A stretch of DNA of 64,000 nucleotides from Prevotella sp. (GTDB lineage Bacteria > Bacteroidota > Bacteroidia > Bacteroidales > Bacteroidaceae), in NCBI GenBank assembly GCA_018385335.1, contig JAHAZN010000035.1:1-64000 (forward strand), written 5' to 3'. Positions 11,460 to 22,610 of the stretch are shown one piece after another (positions within the stretch are counted from its first letter, which is position 1; each line of letters opens with the position of its first letter). A model generated the notes under the pieces. That model worked only from the letters and a program-made list of their open reading frames with translations, searched no databases and was not told the origin of the DNA. Made by a program: the position numbers and the translations under genes.

Positions 11460-12743
11460 TTATCCACCAAAATTGTCGTACATGATTGACTCCGGTTCTA
11501 CGCCAAGAGAGTCGAGCATCGCTACAACAGCCTTTGACATAGGGCCAGGTCCACACATGTAGTATTCGATATCCTCAGGTGCCTCATGATCCTTGAGATA
11601 GGTGTCGAGCATCACCTGATGTACAAAGCCAGCAGTGTATTTTACACCCGCAGCATCAGCAGCAGGGTCTGGTCTGTCGAGCGCAAGGTGGAAATGGAAG
11701 TTGTCATACTCCTTCTCCAATCCCAGGAAGTCTTCAAGATAGAACACCTCGTTGAGCGCACGTGCTCCATAGAAATAGTGCATCTCGCGGTCTCTTGTCT
11801 GGAGGGTTTTAGTCATGTGCATAATCTGTGCACGCAGTGGAGCCATACCTGCTCCACCACCTACCCATATCATCTCTTTCTTAGAATCGAAATGAGGATG
11901 GAAATCTCCATAAGGACCACTCATCACCACCTTGTCACCAGGCTTCAGTGTGAAGATATAAGAAGAAGCGATTCCTGGGTTCACCTCCATAAATCCACTT
12001 CTATCGGGCTTGAATGGCGGTGTTGCTATACGTACGGTAAGCATAAACACATCTCCCTCAGCGGGATAGTTGGCCATGGAGTAGGCTCGGATTGTTGGTT
12101 CGGTGTTGACACACTTCAGGGGGAAGAGTCCAAACTTATTCCATGCGGGGAGATACTCATCGCCAATGAGACTCTTGTCGATGTCCTTGTCATAGTCGAT
12201 GCTGAATGTCGGAATCTTGATCTGGGCATAAGAGCCGGGAAGGAAGTCCATGTGGGCACCCTTAGGCAACTGCACCTTAAACTCCTTGATAAAGGTAGCC
12301 ACGTTCTTGTTGGAGATGACCGTACACTCATATTCCTTAACGCCCAATACACTCTCAGGCACCTTGATTTTCAAATCACCCTTCACTTTACACTGACATC
12401 CAAGTCGCCAGTGTTCCTTAATCTCCTTGCGTGTAAAATGCGGCTTCTCTGAGTCGAGAATTTCGCCACCTCCCTCAAGCACCTGGAGTTTACATTGTCC
12501 ACAGGATGCCTTACCGCCACATGCTGAAGGGAGATAGATTCCATTCTCATTGAGGGTGGCCATTAGATTGCCTCCCTGAGGCACAGAAAGATGGGTCGTT
12601 CCATTGACCTCTATATCAGCATTTCCTCCTGGTGAGAGATAGTTCTTTGCTACCAAGAGAAGTATCACCAGTAAAAGAATGGCTGTGAGGAAAACGCCTA
12701 TACTAATCAATATGAATAATGCCATAATACTAAGAATAAACAA
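11460..12743 (-). CDS. nqrF: Na+-translocating NADH:quinone reductase subunit F
   Basis: 2Fe-2S ferredoxin motif CGGKASCGQC plus FAD/NADH reductase domain. Confidence 0.96.
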   Translation of the reverse strand: MFILSIMALFILISIGVFLTAILLLVILLLVAKNYLSPGGNADIEVNGTTHLSVPQGGNLMATLNENGIYLPSACGGKASCGQCKLQVLEGGGEILDSEKPHFTRKEIKEHWRLGCQCKVKGDLKIKVPESVLGVKEYECTVISNKNVATFIKEFKVQLPKGAHMDFLPGSYAQIKIPTFSIDYDKDIDKSLIGDEYLPAWNKFGLFPLKCVNTEPTIRAYSMANYPAEGDVFMLTVRIATPPFKPDRSGFMEVNPGIASSYIFTLKPGDKVVMSGPYGDFHPHFDSKKEMIWVGGGAGMAPLRAQIMHMTKTLQTRDREMHYFYGARALNEVFYLEDFLGLEKEYDNFHFHLALDRPDPAADAAGVKYTAGFVHQVMLDTYLKDHEAPEDIEYYMCGPGPMSKAVVAMLDSLGVEPESIMYDNFGG

Positions 12744-12746
12744 GAT

Positions 12747-13373
12747 TTATATTTTCAAACCGGAGAAACACATCATAGCCATGGCCATCAGTCCCACGGT
12801 GATAAAGGTGATGCCTAATCCCTGAAGGGGTTTGGGTACATCACTATACTGCATCTTCTCCCTAATAGCTCCCATGGCGACAATGGCCAAGGTCCAACCG
12901 ATACCACTACCTATGGCATAGACCAATGCATCGAGAAAGGAACCTATATACTGAGTGTTTGAGGGGTCGAGATTGATGCGCTGCTGCATAAACAGTGATG
13001 CACCCATGATAGCACAGTTGACTGCAATAAGGGGCAGGAAGATACCCAGTGCTGCATACAGCGAGGGCGAATATCGCTCAACGATCATCTCTACCAACTG
13101 AACTATACCTGCTATCACTGCGATGAAAAGGATAAAGCTCAGATAGGAAAGGTCAACACCCTCCACAAGACAGTTGGGACCGAGGATACGTGTCTGTAAC
13201 AGATAGTCAACAGGCACCGTTACAACAAGTACAAATGTTACTGCTATGCCCAAACCAAGAGAGGTCTTGACGTTCTTCGACACGGCCAAAAATGAACACA
13301 TTCCGAGGAAGAATGCGAATATCATGTTGTCCACAAAGATGGACCTAAAAAACAAACCAAACAAATGTTCCAT
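12747..13373 (-). CDS. nqrE: Na+-NQR subunit E
   Basis: [35 protein letters not shown]. Confidence 0.95.
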   Translation of the reverse strand: MEHLFGLFFRSIFVDNMIFAFFLGMCSFLAVSKNVKTSLGLGIAVTFVLVVTVPVDYLLQTRILGPNCLVEGVDLSYLSFILFIAVIAGIVQLVEMIVERYSPSLYAALGIFLPLIAVNCAIMGASLFMQQRINLDPSNTQYIGSFLDALVYAIGSGIGWTLAIVAMGAIREKMQYSDVPKPLQGLGITFITVGLMAMAMMCFSGLKI

Positions 13374-13382
13374 AGTTTCTGA

Positions 13383-14009
13383 TTATTTTTCTTTATAGAA
13401 ATATGCACGATGAATCCAGATGACACATCCCAGCAGGATGAGTGCCATCGCCGGCATGGTCATCATTCCATTGTTGATATATCCCCAATCGTAGAAACAA
13501 TCAGGAATGAGTTGGATACCCATCAGACTTCCACGTCCAAAAAATTCTCGCACGCCACCTACTATCACCAATACCATTGCATAACCCAAGCCATTGGACA
13601 CTCCGTCAAGGAAACTCGGCCATGGTCTGTTCATCATAGAAAAAGCTTCGAGACGTCCCATAAGGATACAATTGGTAATGATCAATCCCACATAAACGGA
13701 AAGTTGCACACTCACATCATAGGCAAATGCCTTTAGCACCTGACTGACGATGGTGACAAGCGTAGCCACTACCACCAACTGAACAACGATACGTATGCGG
13801 GTGGGGATGGTGTGGCGGATGAGTGAGATGATGACACTGGCAAAAGCAGTAATAACCGTCACCGCCAATCCCATCACAACAGCAGGTTTGAGCTGTGAGG
13901 TAACTGCCAACGCAGAGCAGATACCCAACACTTGGATGAGAATAGGATGGTCGAGATTTAGAGGGCGTGAAAATACTTCCCTGTTCTCTTTTGAAAATAA
14001 CTTACTCAT
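13383..14009 (-). CDS. nqrD: Na+-NQR subunit D
   Basis: Six-TM NqrD/RnfE-like sequence; operon position. Confidence 0.95.
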   Translation of the reverse strand: MSKLFSKENREVFSRPLNLDHPILIQVLGICSALAVTSQLKPAVVMGLAVTVITAFASVIISLIRHTIPTRIRIVVQLVVVATLVTIVSQVLKAFAYDVSVQLSVYVGLIITNCILMGRLEAFSMMNRPWPSFLDGVSNGLGYAMVLVIVGGVREFFGRGSLMGIQLIPDCFYDWGYINNGMMTMPAMALILLGCVIWIHRAYFYKEK

Positions 14010-14010
14010 A

Positions 14011-14748
14011 TCACTGTGCCTCCTTCACGTTATTGTTTTGTTTAAGAAAAGCTCTATATCGCGACAAACTGGTTGTCAACATCTGACTGACACCATCAGA
14101 TGTCAGCGTCGCTCCTGTCACGGCATCACACTGGGTCGTGGGGTCGCTCACATCACTCTTCTTGAGCACCTGAAGCTTCACCTCGTCGCTGCCTGACTGG
14201 AAAAGATGTTTTCCCTTGAACTGATCTTGCCACTGCTTGCTATCCTTGATTTCTGCACCGAGGCCTGCCGTCTCGCTCTCATGGTCGAAATAGGCGCCAA
14301 ACACGGTGTTGAGGTCATCATCGACAGCCACATAACCCCATATACTTCCCCAAAGGCCCATGCCATAAACGGGGATAACATACTTGGTTTGTCCATTGAC
14401 GGTACAGATATAAAGTGCGAGCTTGCCTTCCTTAGCATCACTGCTCTTCAGTTTGAAAGCTGCTTGCTCTCCACCCTTTTCTCCCTGAACAATCACATTT
14501 CCTTTCTCATTGATGATGCGATCGGCATCAATCACCTCTGCATAAGTTTGCTTAGCCTCATCATCAGAGAGATTACGGATATTGAGTGCGGCGAGAATCT
14601 GTTTCTTCTTATCCAATGCCACATTGGCGTCTTGCATAGCTTTGAGCGACTGATAGATAAAAGCCAACAAAAAAGCTACGACCACCACCAACACAGCACT
14701 ATATACAAGGATATAGGTATTGGAATTGGTATTTATTTTTTTCTTCAT
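14011..14748 (-). CDS. nqrC: Na+-NQR subunit C
   Basis: Covalent FMN motif DAVTGATLTS near the C-terminus; single N-terminal TM. Confidence 0.95.
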   Translation of the reverse strand: MKKKINTNSNTYILVYSAVLVVVVAFLLAFIYQSLKAMQDANVALDKKKQILAALNIRNLSDDEAKQTYAEVIDADRIINEKGNVIVQGEKGGEQAAFKLKSSDAKEGKLALYICTVNGQTKYVIPVYGMGLWGSIWGYVAVDDDLNTVFGAYFDHESETAGLGAEIKDSKQWQDQFKGKHLFQSGSDEVKLQVLKKSDVSDPTTQCDAVTGATLTSDGVSQMLTTSLSRYRAFLKQNNNVKEAQ

Positions 14749-14771
14749 TGCTGTAGTTTATTGATAAATCA

Positions 14772-15941
14772 TTATTCTTTTCCACGTTTGGCACGTTTGC
14801 TTATATTACGCTCTACAACACAATAGTCGATAAGGGGAGCAAACATGTTCATCAGCAGGATAGCCAACATCATTCCTTCTGGGTAGCCTGGGTTCATCAC
14901 TCTCACAACAACGGCTACGACACCTATAAGGAAGCCATAAACGTACTTGCCACACGAGGTGCGGGCACTCGTCACTGGGTCGGTGGCCATGAATACGGCA
15001 CCGAAAGCGAAACCACCAAGACAGAGATGTGTGTACCAAGAGATATTGGTCATGCCCAACTCCTGGAACAGAGCTGCCGTCAAAGCACCGCCTACAAACA
15101 CGCTGAGCATTGTTTTCCAACTGGCAATGCCTGTCGTCAATAAGATGACCGCACCAATAGCAATAGCTATCACACTCGTTTCACCAATACTACCCGGTAT
15201 AAGACCAATCACCATTTCACAGAGCGACAGGTCGGGGGCGATGCCCTGACCTACCCCAGCCAAAGGAGTAGCCATGGTGAAAGCATCAGGAAGAGTGTTG
15301 CCAAGTCCGCAACAAGCCTCATTAGCCACCCAGACACTATCTCCACTCATCTTTGTGGGATAAGAGAAGAAGAGGAAGGCACGAGCCAGCAATGCGACAT
15401 TGAAAATATTCATTCCTGTGCCGCCAAAAATCTCCTTGCCAAAGACTACAGCAAAGGCCACCGCAATGGCAAGTATCCAAAGAGGGCAACCTACTGGACA
15501 AATGAGTGGGATGATAATACCTGATACAAGATAACCCTCCTGTATCTCTTCACCCTTCCATTGTGCCCAAGCGAACTCAATGCCTAATCCTACAATATAA
15601 CTGACTGCTATCTTGGGCAATACCATGATAGCTCCATAGAGCATCAGTTCAATCCAAGAGGCATCATTCAATGTCCCAACAGCAAGATAATTCTGATAAC
15701 CCACATTATACATACCAAACAGCAGGGCTGGCAGAAGAGCAATGACCACAAAGCTCATGATACGCTTGGAGTCGATGGCATCATGGATATGCGTTCCGCT
15801 TTGAGCAGTGTGGTGAGGTACATATAGAAAGGTTTCCATTCCATCATAAACACTACGGAGGAAATGGAGGTTCCCTTCTTTTTCGAAATTGGGTCTTATC
15901 TTATCCAAATATTTTCTTAAAAAACTCATATCTCTTAACAA
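14772..15941 (-). CDS. nqrB: Na+-NQR subunit B
   Basis: Multi-TM NqrB sequence with DAFTMATPLAG flavin-site region; operon position. Confidence 0.95.
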   Translation of the reverse strand: MLRDMSFLRKYLDKIRPNFEKEGNLHFLRSVYDGMETFLYVPHHTAQSGTHIHDAIDSKRIMSFVVIALLPALLFGMYNVGYQNYLAVGTLNDASWIELMLYGAIMVLPKIAVSYIVGLGIEFAWAQWKGEEIQEGYLVSGIIIPLICPVGCPLWILAIAVAFAVVFGKEIFGGTGMNIFNVALLARAFLFFSYPTKMSGDSVWVANEACCGLGNTLPDAFTMATPLAGVGQGIAPDLSLCEMVIGLIPGSIGETSVIAIAIGAVILLTTGIASWKTMLSVFVGGALTAALFQELGMTNISWYTHLCLGGFAFGAVFMATDPVTSARTSCGKYVYGFLIGVVAVVVRVMNPGYPEGMMLAILLMNMFAPLIDYCVVERNISKRAKRGKE

Positions 15942-17294
15942 TTATCTATTTTCTTTTATAAGCATATCAAGTCCCTGACGTACAATTCGTTGCAGTTCCA
16001 TCTTTGAGCTACACACGAACTCTGCCAAGGCAAAATCTTCGGGCGACACTTCATAGATACCCAACTGTTCCATTCGGTCTATATCGCCTGCAAGAATAGC
16101 TTTTATGAGATATTCAGGATAGATGTCCATGGGGAACACTTTATCATATTCCTCACTCATGATCATATGACGCTCTCCTCCCTTCACACGGGCATCCAAC
16201 TCATAAGTTTTCTTCTTACCCATCAACCAAGAGAAATAACTTCTGTTGGCAGAGAACTGTTGGAATCGCGGCATTATCCATCCAAAGGCTTCATCAACAT
16301 CATCACCTTCGGGAATGACAGTAATTTCAGAAGAACATGCACCTAAGAATCCGTCGATAGAGGTAGTCTTTCCCGTCAACACATTGCCATCGATGATACG
16401 CAAGTGTTTGGTTTCATCAACCCTTCCATGAAGCAATGTTGACAACTCCTGTCCTACTATCATCTCTACATAACACGGATTTTTCACCATTCCTCCTACC
16501 AAGGCTATGGTCCTCTTCAGATTGACTTTTCCTGTGTTGAAGAGTCTTCCTATGAACAGGACCACTGTGGGATCGACTGTCCACACCACCTCTCCTTTGT
16601 TTACCGGACATAGGTGATTCACCTGTACGCCCACATTGCCAGCAGGACAAGGACCATCAAAAATTGCTGTCTCAACGTCTTTTGCAACATTTAGCGCGTT
16701 AGAGGTCTGGTGCCCCCCCACGCCCAAATACACTTTGGCAATTCTCGAGAGCGCAGTGAGTCCTGTTTGAAAATCCTCTTCCTGTCCCTTCAGTTCATAT
16801 TCAAAGTCGGCGGCAAGGGGTTTGTCTCTTAATGCAGAAACTGCAATGGCCTTGGGGAGCACATCAGGATTGGCCGAGATAGCATATGGTATCTGAAAAA
16901 TCATCCCAAAGAGTCCTGCCTCAAGGAGATAATCCACTACTTCATGACCTTCCATCTGTTTAGGGTCTCTCTTTCCGAAATCAACACTCGTCTGAATGTC
17001 ATCGGCCTTCACATTCACACTCAACACTTTTCGTCTCTCACCTCTTCTTACAGCGGTAACCGTTCCGCTCACAGGTGAAATAAACTTCACTTTGGGGTTC
17101 GCTTTACTCACAAAAAGCGCTTCTCCCGCCTTAACGATATCACCCTCTTTCACCACAACCTTAGGGACAATCCCCACAAAATCAGCAGGTTGCAAGGCAT
17201 AATAACCATCAGACGTCACAATATCGGTCCTCTGCTCTGCCTTTCCTTTAAGTTTGATATCAAGGCCTTTGCGCAATTTAATGATATTATCCAT
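15942..17294 (-). CDS. nqrA: Na+-NQR subunit A
   Basis: MDNIIKLRKGLDIKLKGKAEQ; abuts nqrB. Confidence 0.95.
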   Translation of the reverse strand: MDNIIKLRKGLDIKLKGKAEQRTDIVTSDGYYALQPADFVGIVPKVVVKEGDIVKAGEALFVSKANPKVKFISPVSGTVTAVRRGERRKVLSVNVKADDIQTSVDFGKRDPKQMEGHEVVDYLLEAGLFGMIFQIPYAISANPDVLPKAIAVSALRDKPLAADFEYELKGQEEDFQTGLTALSRIAKVYLGVGGHQTSNALNVAKDVETAIFDGPCPAGNVGVQVNHLCPVNKGEVVWTVDPTVVLFIGRLFNTGKVNLKRTIALVGGMVKNPCYVEMIVGQELSTLLHGRVDETKHLRIIDGNVLTGKTTSIDGFLGACSSEITVIPEGDDVDEAFGWIMPRFQQFSANRSYFSWLMGKKKTYELDARVKGGERHMIMSEEYDKVFPMDIYPEYLIKAILAGDIDRMEQLGIYEVSPEDFALAEFVCSSKMELQRIVRQGLDMLIKENR

Positions 17295-17330
17295 AGCCTT
17301 AAATCATTTAGAATTGAATAGTTGCGGTTG

Positions 17331-17338
17331 CAAAAATA
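17331..17338 (-). promoter_or_regulatory. Candidate -7 box (TATTTTTG) for nqrA
   Basis: TAnnTTTG on the minus strand about 37 nt upstream of the nqrA start. Confidence 0.55.
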
Positions 17339-17372
17339 CAAAGAAAATCTAAAATATCTCATGTTTTTTTAG

Positions 17373-17380
17373 TAATTTTG
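17373..17380 (+). promoter_or_regulatory. Candidate -7 box (TAATTTTG) for the TamB-like gene
   Basis: TAnnTTTG upstream of the LKIVKHTINILIW membrane anchor; overlaps the TTG start in the ORF track. Confidence 0.55.
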
Positions 17381-17428
17381 TCGGTTGAAAGCAATAGCTA
17401 TGCATTCAATACAAAAAAGAACATCCAA

Positions 17429-20400
17429 TTGAAAATTGTCAAACATACCATCAATATCCTCATTTGGGCAATCGTCAGCATCTATCTGTTAGCGATTACA
17501 CTGATTCATATCCCTACTGCTCAGCGCTATATAGCCAATCAGACAGCTAAGATTCTGTCAGAGCAATTGGAGACGGAGGTGAAGATAGAGCGCATTGACC
17601 TGGGATTCCTCAATCGTTTGGTGATTGACAACATCGAGCTTTATGACCAACGAGAGCAGCCGCTGCTGAAAGCCTTTCGTGTGGCAGCAAAAATAGAACT
17701 GCTCCCACTTATCACCCAAGGACATATCGTTATCAACTCTGCCCAACTCCTCGGTGCAGATATCAATATCTATCAAGCCAATGCCAATTCAGAGACTAAC
17801 TGCCAGTTTATTATCGACAAGCTGTCTTCTTCGGACAGTGCATCGTCTTCCCCTCTTCATCTGCAGATTGGTTCGCTCATCATACGCAATGCTCAACTAA
17901 AGTATAATAGGCTTGACCTTCCCTATACACCCAAGAAGTTTAATCCCGCTCACCTGAATCTTCAAGGTCTTTCTGCCCATCTTATGCTCAAACAGTTGAG
18001 CGATGATGAGATAGATGTTAGGGTGAAGCGACTGGCTTTTCAGGAACAGACAGGTTTTTGTCTGTCTCGCCTTTCCTTCTTCCTCCACGCCACTCAACAA
18101 CAGTTTGACATAAACGAGTTGGAGATAGCCCTACCCCATTCCTCTCTCTCTCTTCCACAGCTTACAGCCACTTACCTGTTGGCTCCACAATCCACCTTAC
18201 TCAAAGGATTGTCGATTAAAAGCGGCTCGCTCAATTTCAAGGGTTCGTTCCATGCGTCATCACTTAACCTCAGTGACTTACAGGCATTCCTTCCTTTCCC
18301 TTCCTCCATTGATGATTCCTTTAGAATTGATGCCAACATAACCGGTACTGACACGCACATCAACATACACGAACTGGCGATAAACAGTGATACACACCGA
18401 TTGTCTCTGACGACAAAAGGTGTAGTCAACTTGCCCTGTTGGCAATTGGACAATCTGAACTTTGAGTGTTCGGAAGACGTTATCAACGACTTGAGCACAC
18501 GCTTCTCTTCACAAGGTATCGCTCTCCCTCCGGTATTGGGTCAGTTGGGGATGATAAGACTGTCAGCTAACGGTAGGTCTGACGGGACAATTCAGACACT
18601 CAATGCCATCATGTCAACAGACATTGGTGAACTAATCATTGAGGGTCAGCACAACAAGAAGAGTAAGATGTTTTCATCGTCTGCCAACCTCCCCAATCTA
18701 AAACTCAACGAACTCCAGTTTGCAGGAAACGAATTCGGTCGCCTCACTGCCAACATAAAGCTGAATGGCAAATGGGGAGACAAGAACGCATTACTCATCA
18801 ATGCAGATGCAGATATTCCCCAATTGGAATGGCGAGGCTACAACTATCGTCAGTGCCAGTTTAATGGCAAATATCAACACGGAGAGATGAATATAAATGG
18901 GCGCATCAATGACCCACTGCTAACTGCAAGTTTATCAGCCGATTACAAGAAAGAGAAGGCTGAGCACTCCCTATTGTTACGAACTGAAGTAAACGAGTTG
19001 CATCCGCAGGCACTCAACCTAAGCGACAGATGGGAGGATGCGGTCTTCAGTGGGCAACTCAATGCAGACCTAAGAGGATCCAACATCGACAATATCATCG
19101 GGCAGTGTGAACTCCGCCAATTATCGATGACGCGTCCTGATGGAAGCGATATCTATACATTGAAGCAGCTCTCACTGCAGAGTGAACAAGAAGGTGAAGA
19201 CAGACATCTGCAGATTAAGAGTGATTTTGGGTCTGTAGAAATCTTTGGTCAATATACCCTTAGCAGTATTCCTCACAGTATCATATCACAACTGTCTCAC
19301 AGGATGCCTACCATCCCTATCGCGACCATCAATGCCTCAGACAACAAACAGCATTCGTCTCAATCTGTTCGAAACAGATTCACGTTATGGGGTAATATCG
19401 AAGATACTCAATTTATGCGACACCTCTTAGGCGTTGATCTAAGAATAAGTGAGCCCATGAATATCACACTGAGGATGAACGATCTCACTCATTATCTCGC
19501 CTTTCATGCCACCCTTCCTTATATGGATTATGAGGGCAGCAAATACACAGATGGACGCATAGACCTTTATAGTCCGGGAGACACACTACATCTCAATAGC
19601 AGTATCGCGCGCACCAACAACATAGGGAAGACAACAATCTTTGACATTAGAGGTCATGCCGCAGACAACCGACTGTCAACTTCTCTGGCATGGAAGCAGC
19701 AAGAGGATGGGGGGAACAGCGGAGAAATAAACACGCAGTCGCGATTCCTAAAAGATGAATACAACAGAGAACGAGCAGAGATTGACATTCTCCCTTCTGT
19801 CATCATGGTAAAAGGTGCGCGATGGCAGATGGCTCCTTCGCGTATCAACTACTCAAAGAACTATGTGGAGATAGATCATTTCAGTCTTCAGCATCAACAG
19901 CAACATATCTTGATAGACGGCAAAGGAACGGACAACCACGCCGACTCTATTCACGTCAACCTCAATGACGTTGATGTTTCCTATGTGCTTGATTTGGTCA
20001 ACTTCCACTCGGTAGAGTTTGGAGGACTGGCCTCAGGACATGCTTATATCAAGGCTCCTTTCCGCGATTTTGAAGCCAATGCAAGGCTACTGGTAAAACA
20101 GTTTACTTTTGAGGAAGGCCCGATGGGTACGCTCCATGCATTAGCCCTATGGAACAAGGATAATAAGCGTATCGACATCGATGCTATCGCACGCGACAGC
20201 AGTGAGAGAAACACTATTATACAAGGTTGGGTAGAGCCATCTCCTGGTCATATCGACCTCAGTATCAAAGCAGAAAATACCAATATTTCTTTTCTTCAAT
20301 CCTTCACAGAGAGTTTTACGAAATATGTCAACGGCAGTGCCAACGGAGAAGTGCGTCTCCTTGGGCCACTCAGCGAAATCAATCTTACGGGAGAGCTTGT

Positions 20401-21901
20401 TGTAGATGGTAATACACATATTAAGCCATTAGGTTGCACTTATCAACTGCGCAATGACACTGTCCGTTTTATCCCAGATGAGATTGTGCTGAGGAATATC
20501 CCTATCTATGACACTCAGGGCAACAGAGGATTTGTCACAGGAAACATCCATCACAAACATCTCACCCGTTTATCCTACGACCTCTCTTTAGAAAGCAGAA
20601 ACATGCTGGTATATCGTTTCACTGACTTTGGAAATGAGACCTTCTATGGCACTGTTTATGGCTCAGGCAACGTAGATATCACTGGGCGTAGTGGCAGGTT
20701 GGTAATAGATGCAGACATCACTCCCCAACCTCACTCAGTGTTTGTTTACAATGTGTCCAGTCCTGACGCCCTTACTTCACAAGAATTTATCCGTTGGGGA
20801 ACGGCCTCACAGCAAACACTTGCCGACACACTCACCATCGATGCTGTACAACAATCGACGAAATCGACAGAGAATTGGTTCAACCAGTCGTCAGACCTTT
20901 ATATCAACTTGCTCATCAACACCAATCCCAATGCACAGTTGCGTCTTTTGATGGATGCCAAGACCAATGACTACATCACCTTGGAAGGAAACGGAGTACT
21001 TCGCGCCACCTATTATAATAAGGGTGCGTTTAATCTCTACGGCACTTACACTGTAAGCCATGGCACCTATGGTATCACCATTCAGGATATTATGAAGAAG
21101 AACTTCAATTTCAACGAAGGTGGAACCATAGTTTTCGGGGGTAATCCCTATGATGCCACACTCAATCTACAGGCCGTCCATACCGTTAATGGAGTCTCGC
21201 TCTCCGACCTCAACATCGGTAATAGTTTTTCAAACAGTAACACTACCCGTGTCAACTGTCTGATGAACATCACCGGACAGCCACGTGCGCCCAAAGTGGA
21301 TTTCGATCTTGACCTCCCCACAGTGAGTAGCGATGAGAAACAGCTCGTACGTAATATCATCAACAATGAAGAGGAGATGAACCAACAAGTGATTTATCTC
21401 TTGGGCATAGGCCGATTCTATCCACAAGGTAACAATAATGCACAACTTAATGGGGAAAACCAACAGAGCCAAACGTCATTGGCAATGCAGAGTCTCCTGT
21501 CAGGAACCTTGTCTTCGCAGGTAAATAACGTACTCAATACGGTATTGAATAACAATAACTGGAACTTTGGCGCCAATATCTCTACGGGTAATGAGGGTTG
21601 GAACAATGCCGAATATGAAGGATTACTAAGCGGACGACTGCTCAACAACAGACTCCTTATCAATGGACAGTTTGGATACCGCGACAATTCCAACACTGCC
21701 ACCTCAAGTTTTATCGGCGACTTCGACGTCAGATACCTGCTCACTCCCAATGGTTCTGTAGCAGTGAAGGTGTATAACCAAACCAATGACCGCTATTTCA
21801 CGAGGAGCAGTCTGAACACCCAAGGTCTCGGACTCATATTGAAAAAAGAATTCGGACGCTTCTCCGACTTGTTCAGCCTAAGGAAGAAACGTCCGAAATG
21901 A
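17429..21901 (+). CDS. TamB/DUF490-type translocation and assembly module protein
   Basis: About 1490 aa; N-terminal TM anchor, long beta-rich AsmA/TamB-like body, C-terminal DUF490-like region (GVLRATYYNKGAFNLYGTYTVSHGTYGI). Start tentative (TTG at 17429). Confidence 0.88.
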   Translation: MKIVKHTINILIWAIVSIYLLAITLIHIPTAQRYIANQTAKILSEQLETEVKIERIDLGFLNRLVIDNIELYDQREQPLLKAFRVAAKIELLPLITQGHIVINSAQLLGADINIYQANANSETNCQFIIDKLSSSDSASSSPLHLQIGSLIIRNAQLKYNRLDLPYTPKKFNPAHLNLQGLSAHLMLKQLSDDEIDVRVKRLAFQEQTGFCLSRLSFFLHATQQQFDINELEIALPHSSLSLPQLTATYLLAPQSTLLKGLSIKSGSLNFKGSFHASSLNLSDLQAFLPFPSSIDDSFRIDANITGTDTHINIHELAINSDTHRLSLTTKGVVNLPCWQLDNLNFECSEDVINDLSTRFSSQGIALPPVLGQLGMIRLSANGRSDGTIQTLNAIMSTDIGELIIEGQHNKKSKMFSSSANLPNLKLNELQFAGNEFGRLTANIKLNGKWGDKNALLINADADIPQLEWRGYNYRQCQFNGKYQHGEMNINGRINDPLLTASLSADYKKEKAEHSLLLRTEVNELHPQALNLSDRWEDAVFSGQLNADLRGSNIDNIIGQCELRQLSMTRPDGSDIYTLKQLSLQSEQEGEDRHLQIKSDFGSVEIFGQYTLSSIPHSIISQLSHRMPTIPIATINASDNKQHSSQSVRNRFTLWGNIEDTQFMRHLLGVDLRISEPMNITLRMNDLTHYLAFHATLPYMDYEGSKYTDGRIDLYSPGDTLHLNSSIARTNNIGKTTIFDIRGHAADNRLSTSLAWKQQEDGGNSGEINTQSRFLKDEYNRERAEIDILPSVIMVKGARWQMAPSRINYSKNYVEIDHFSLQHQQQHILIDGKGTDNHADSIHVNLNDVDVSYVLDLVNFHSVEFGGLASGHAYIKAPFRDFEANARLLVKQFTFEEGPMGTLHALALWNKDNKRIDIDAIARDSSERNTIIQGWVEPSPGHIDLSIKAENTNISFLQSFTESFTKYVNGSANGEVRLLGPLSEINLTGELVVDGNTHIKPLGCTYQLRNDTVRFIPDEIVLRNIPIYDTQGNRGFVTGNIHHKHLTRLSYDLSLESRNMLVYRFTDFGNETFYGTVYGSGNVDITGRSGRLVIDADITPQPHSVFVYNVSSPDALTSQEFIRWGTASQQTLADTLTIDAVQQSTKSTENWFNQSSDLYINLLINTNPNAQLRLLMDAKTNDYITLEGNGVLRATYYNKGAFNLYGTYTVSHGTYGITIQDIMKKNFNFNEGGTIVFGGNPYDATLNLQAVHTVNGVSLSDLNIGNSFSNSNTTRVNCLMNITGQPRAPKVDFDLDLPTVSSDEKQLVRNIINNEEEMNQQVIYLLGIGRFYPQGNNNAQLNGENQQSQTSLAMQSLLSGTLSSQVNNVLNTVLNNNNWNFGANISTGNEGWNNAEYEGLLSGRLLNNRLLINGQFGYRDNSNTATSSFIGDFDVRYLLTPNGSVAVKVYNQTNDRYFTRSSLNTQGLGLILKKEFGRFSDLFSLRKKRPK

Positions 21902-21932
21902 ACTATCCTCTTATGAGAGAGAAAGATATTAA

Positions 21933-22607
21933 TCAATATACTCGTTCTCCAAAGATTTTTGTCCCTACGCGCACCATATTACTTCCACAGGCAATAGCTT
22001 GTAGATAGTCGTAACTCATACCCCATGAACGGATATTGAAATAGGGTGCATCAGCCATCACCGTTTGCTTCAGCTCGTTATAGAACTGGTAGGCTGAGGA
22101 GAACTCCTGTTCTATCTGACGACTGTTATCAGTGTATGAGGCCATCATCATCAATCCACATATTCTCACACCCTCTAATTGACGCCACTCTCCCTCACTG
22201 AGCCATTGTCTGCATTCATCAATGGTGAAACCATATTTGGTCTCCTCCTCAGCGATATGCAACTCCAGCAGCACATCAATCACCCTATGATTCTTTAGGG
22301 CCTGCTTGTTGATTTCTCTCAGCAGTTTTGGCGTATCTACGGCCTCAATCATAGTGATATAAGGAGCGATATATTTCACCTTATTGGTTTGAAGATGCCC
22401 TATGAAATGCCAACAGATGTCTTTGGGCAGTGAAGCCTGCTTCTTGGAGAGTTCTTGTTCGTGACTCTCTCCAAACACTCGTTGACCAGCTTCATAAGCC
22501 TCGGCTATCATCTCTTCTGGATGATACTTGCTTACAGCCACCAAGGATACCCCCTCGGGCAACTGCGCCTTTACCTCGGTCAATCTCTCCGTGATACCGC
22601 TGTTCAT
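21933..22607 (-). CDS. YggS-family PLP homeostasis protein
   Basis: LVAVSKYHPEEMI, GESHEQELSKK, WHFIGHLQTNKVKYI, GLMMMAS. Confidence 0.93.
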   Translation of the reverse strand: MNSGITERLTEVKAQLPEGVSLVAVSKYHPEEMIAEAYEAGQRVFGESHEQELSKKQASLPKDICWHFIGHLQTNKVKYIAPYITMIEAVDTPKLLREINKQALKNHRVIDVLLELHIAEEETKYGFTIDECRQWLSEGEWRQLEGVRICGLMMMASYTDNSRQIEQEFSSAYQFYNELKQTVMADAPYFNIRSWGMSYDYLQAIACGSNMVRVGTKIFGERVY

Positions 22608-22610
22608 GAT

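Noticed and set aside
14206-14826. 206-aa plus-strand ORF with hydrophobic segments
   Set aside because: Antisense to nqrC; hydrophobicity is explained by the mirror of the nqrC codons.
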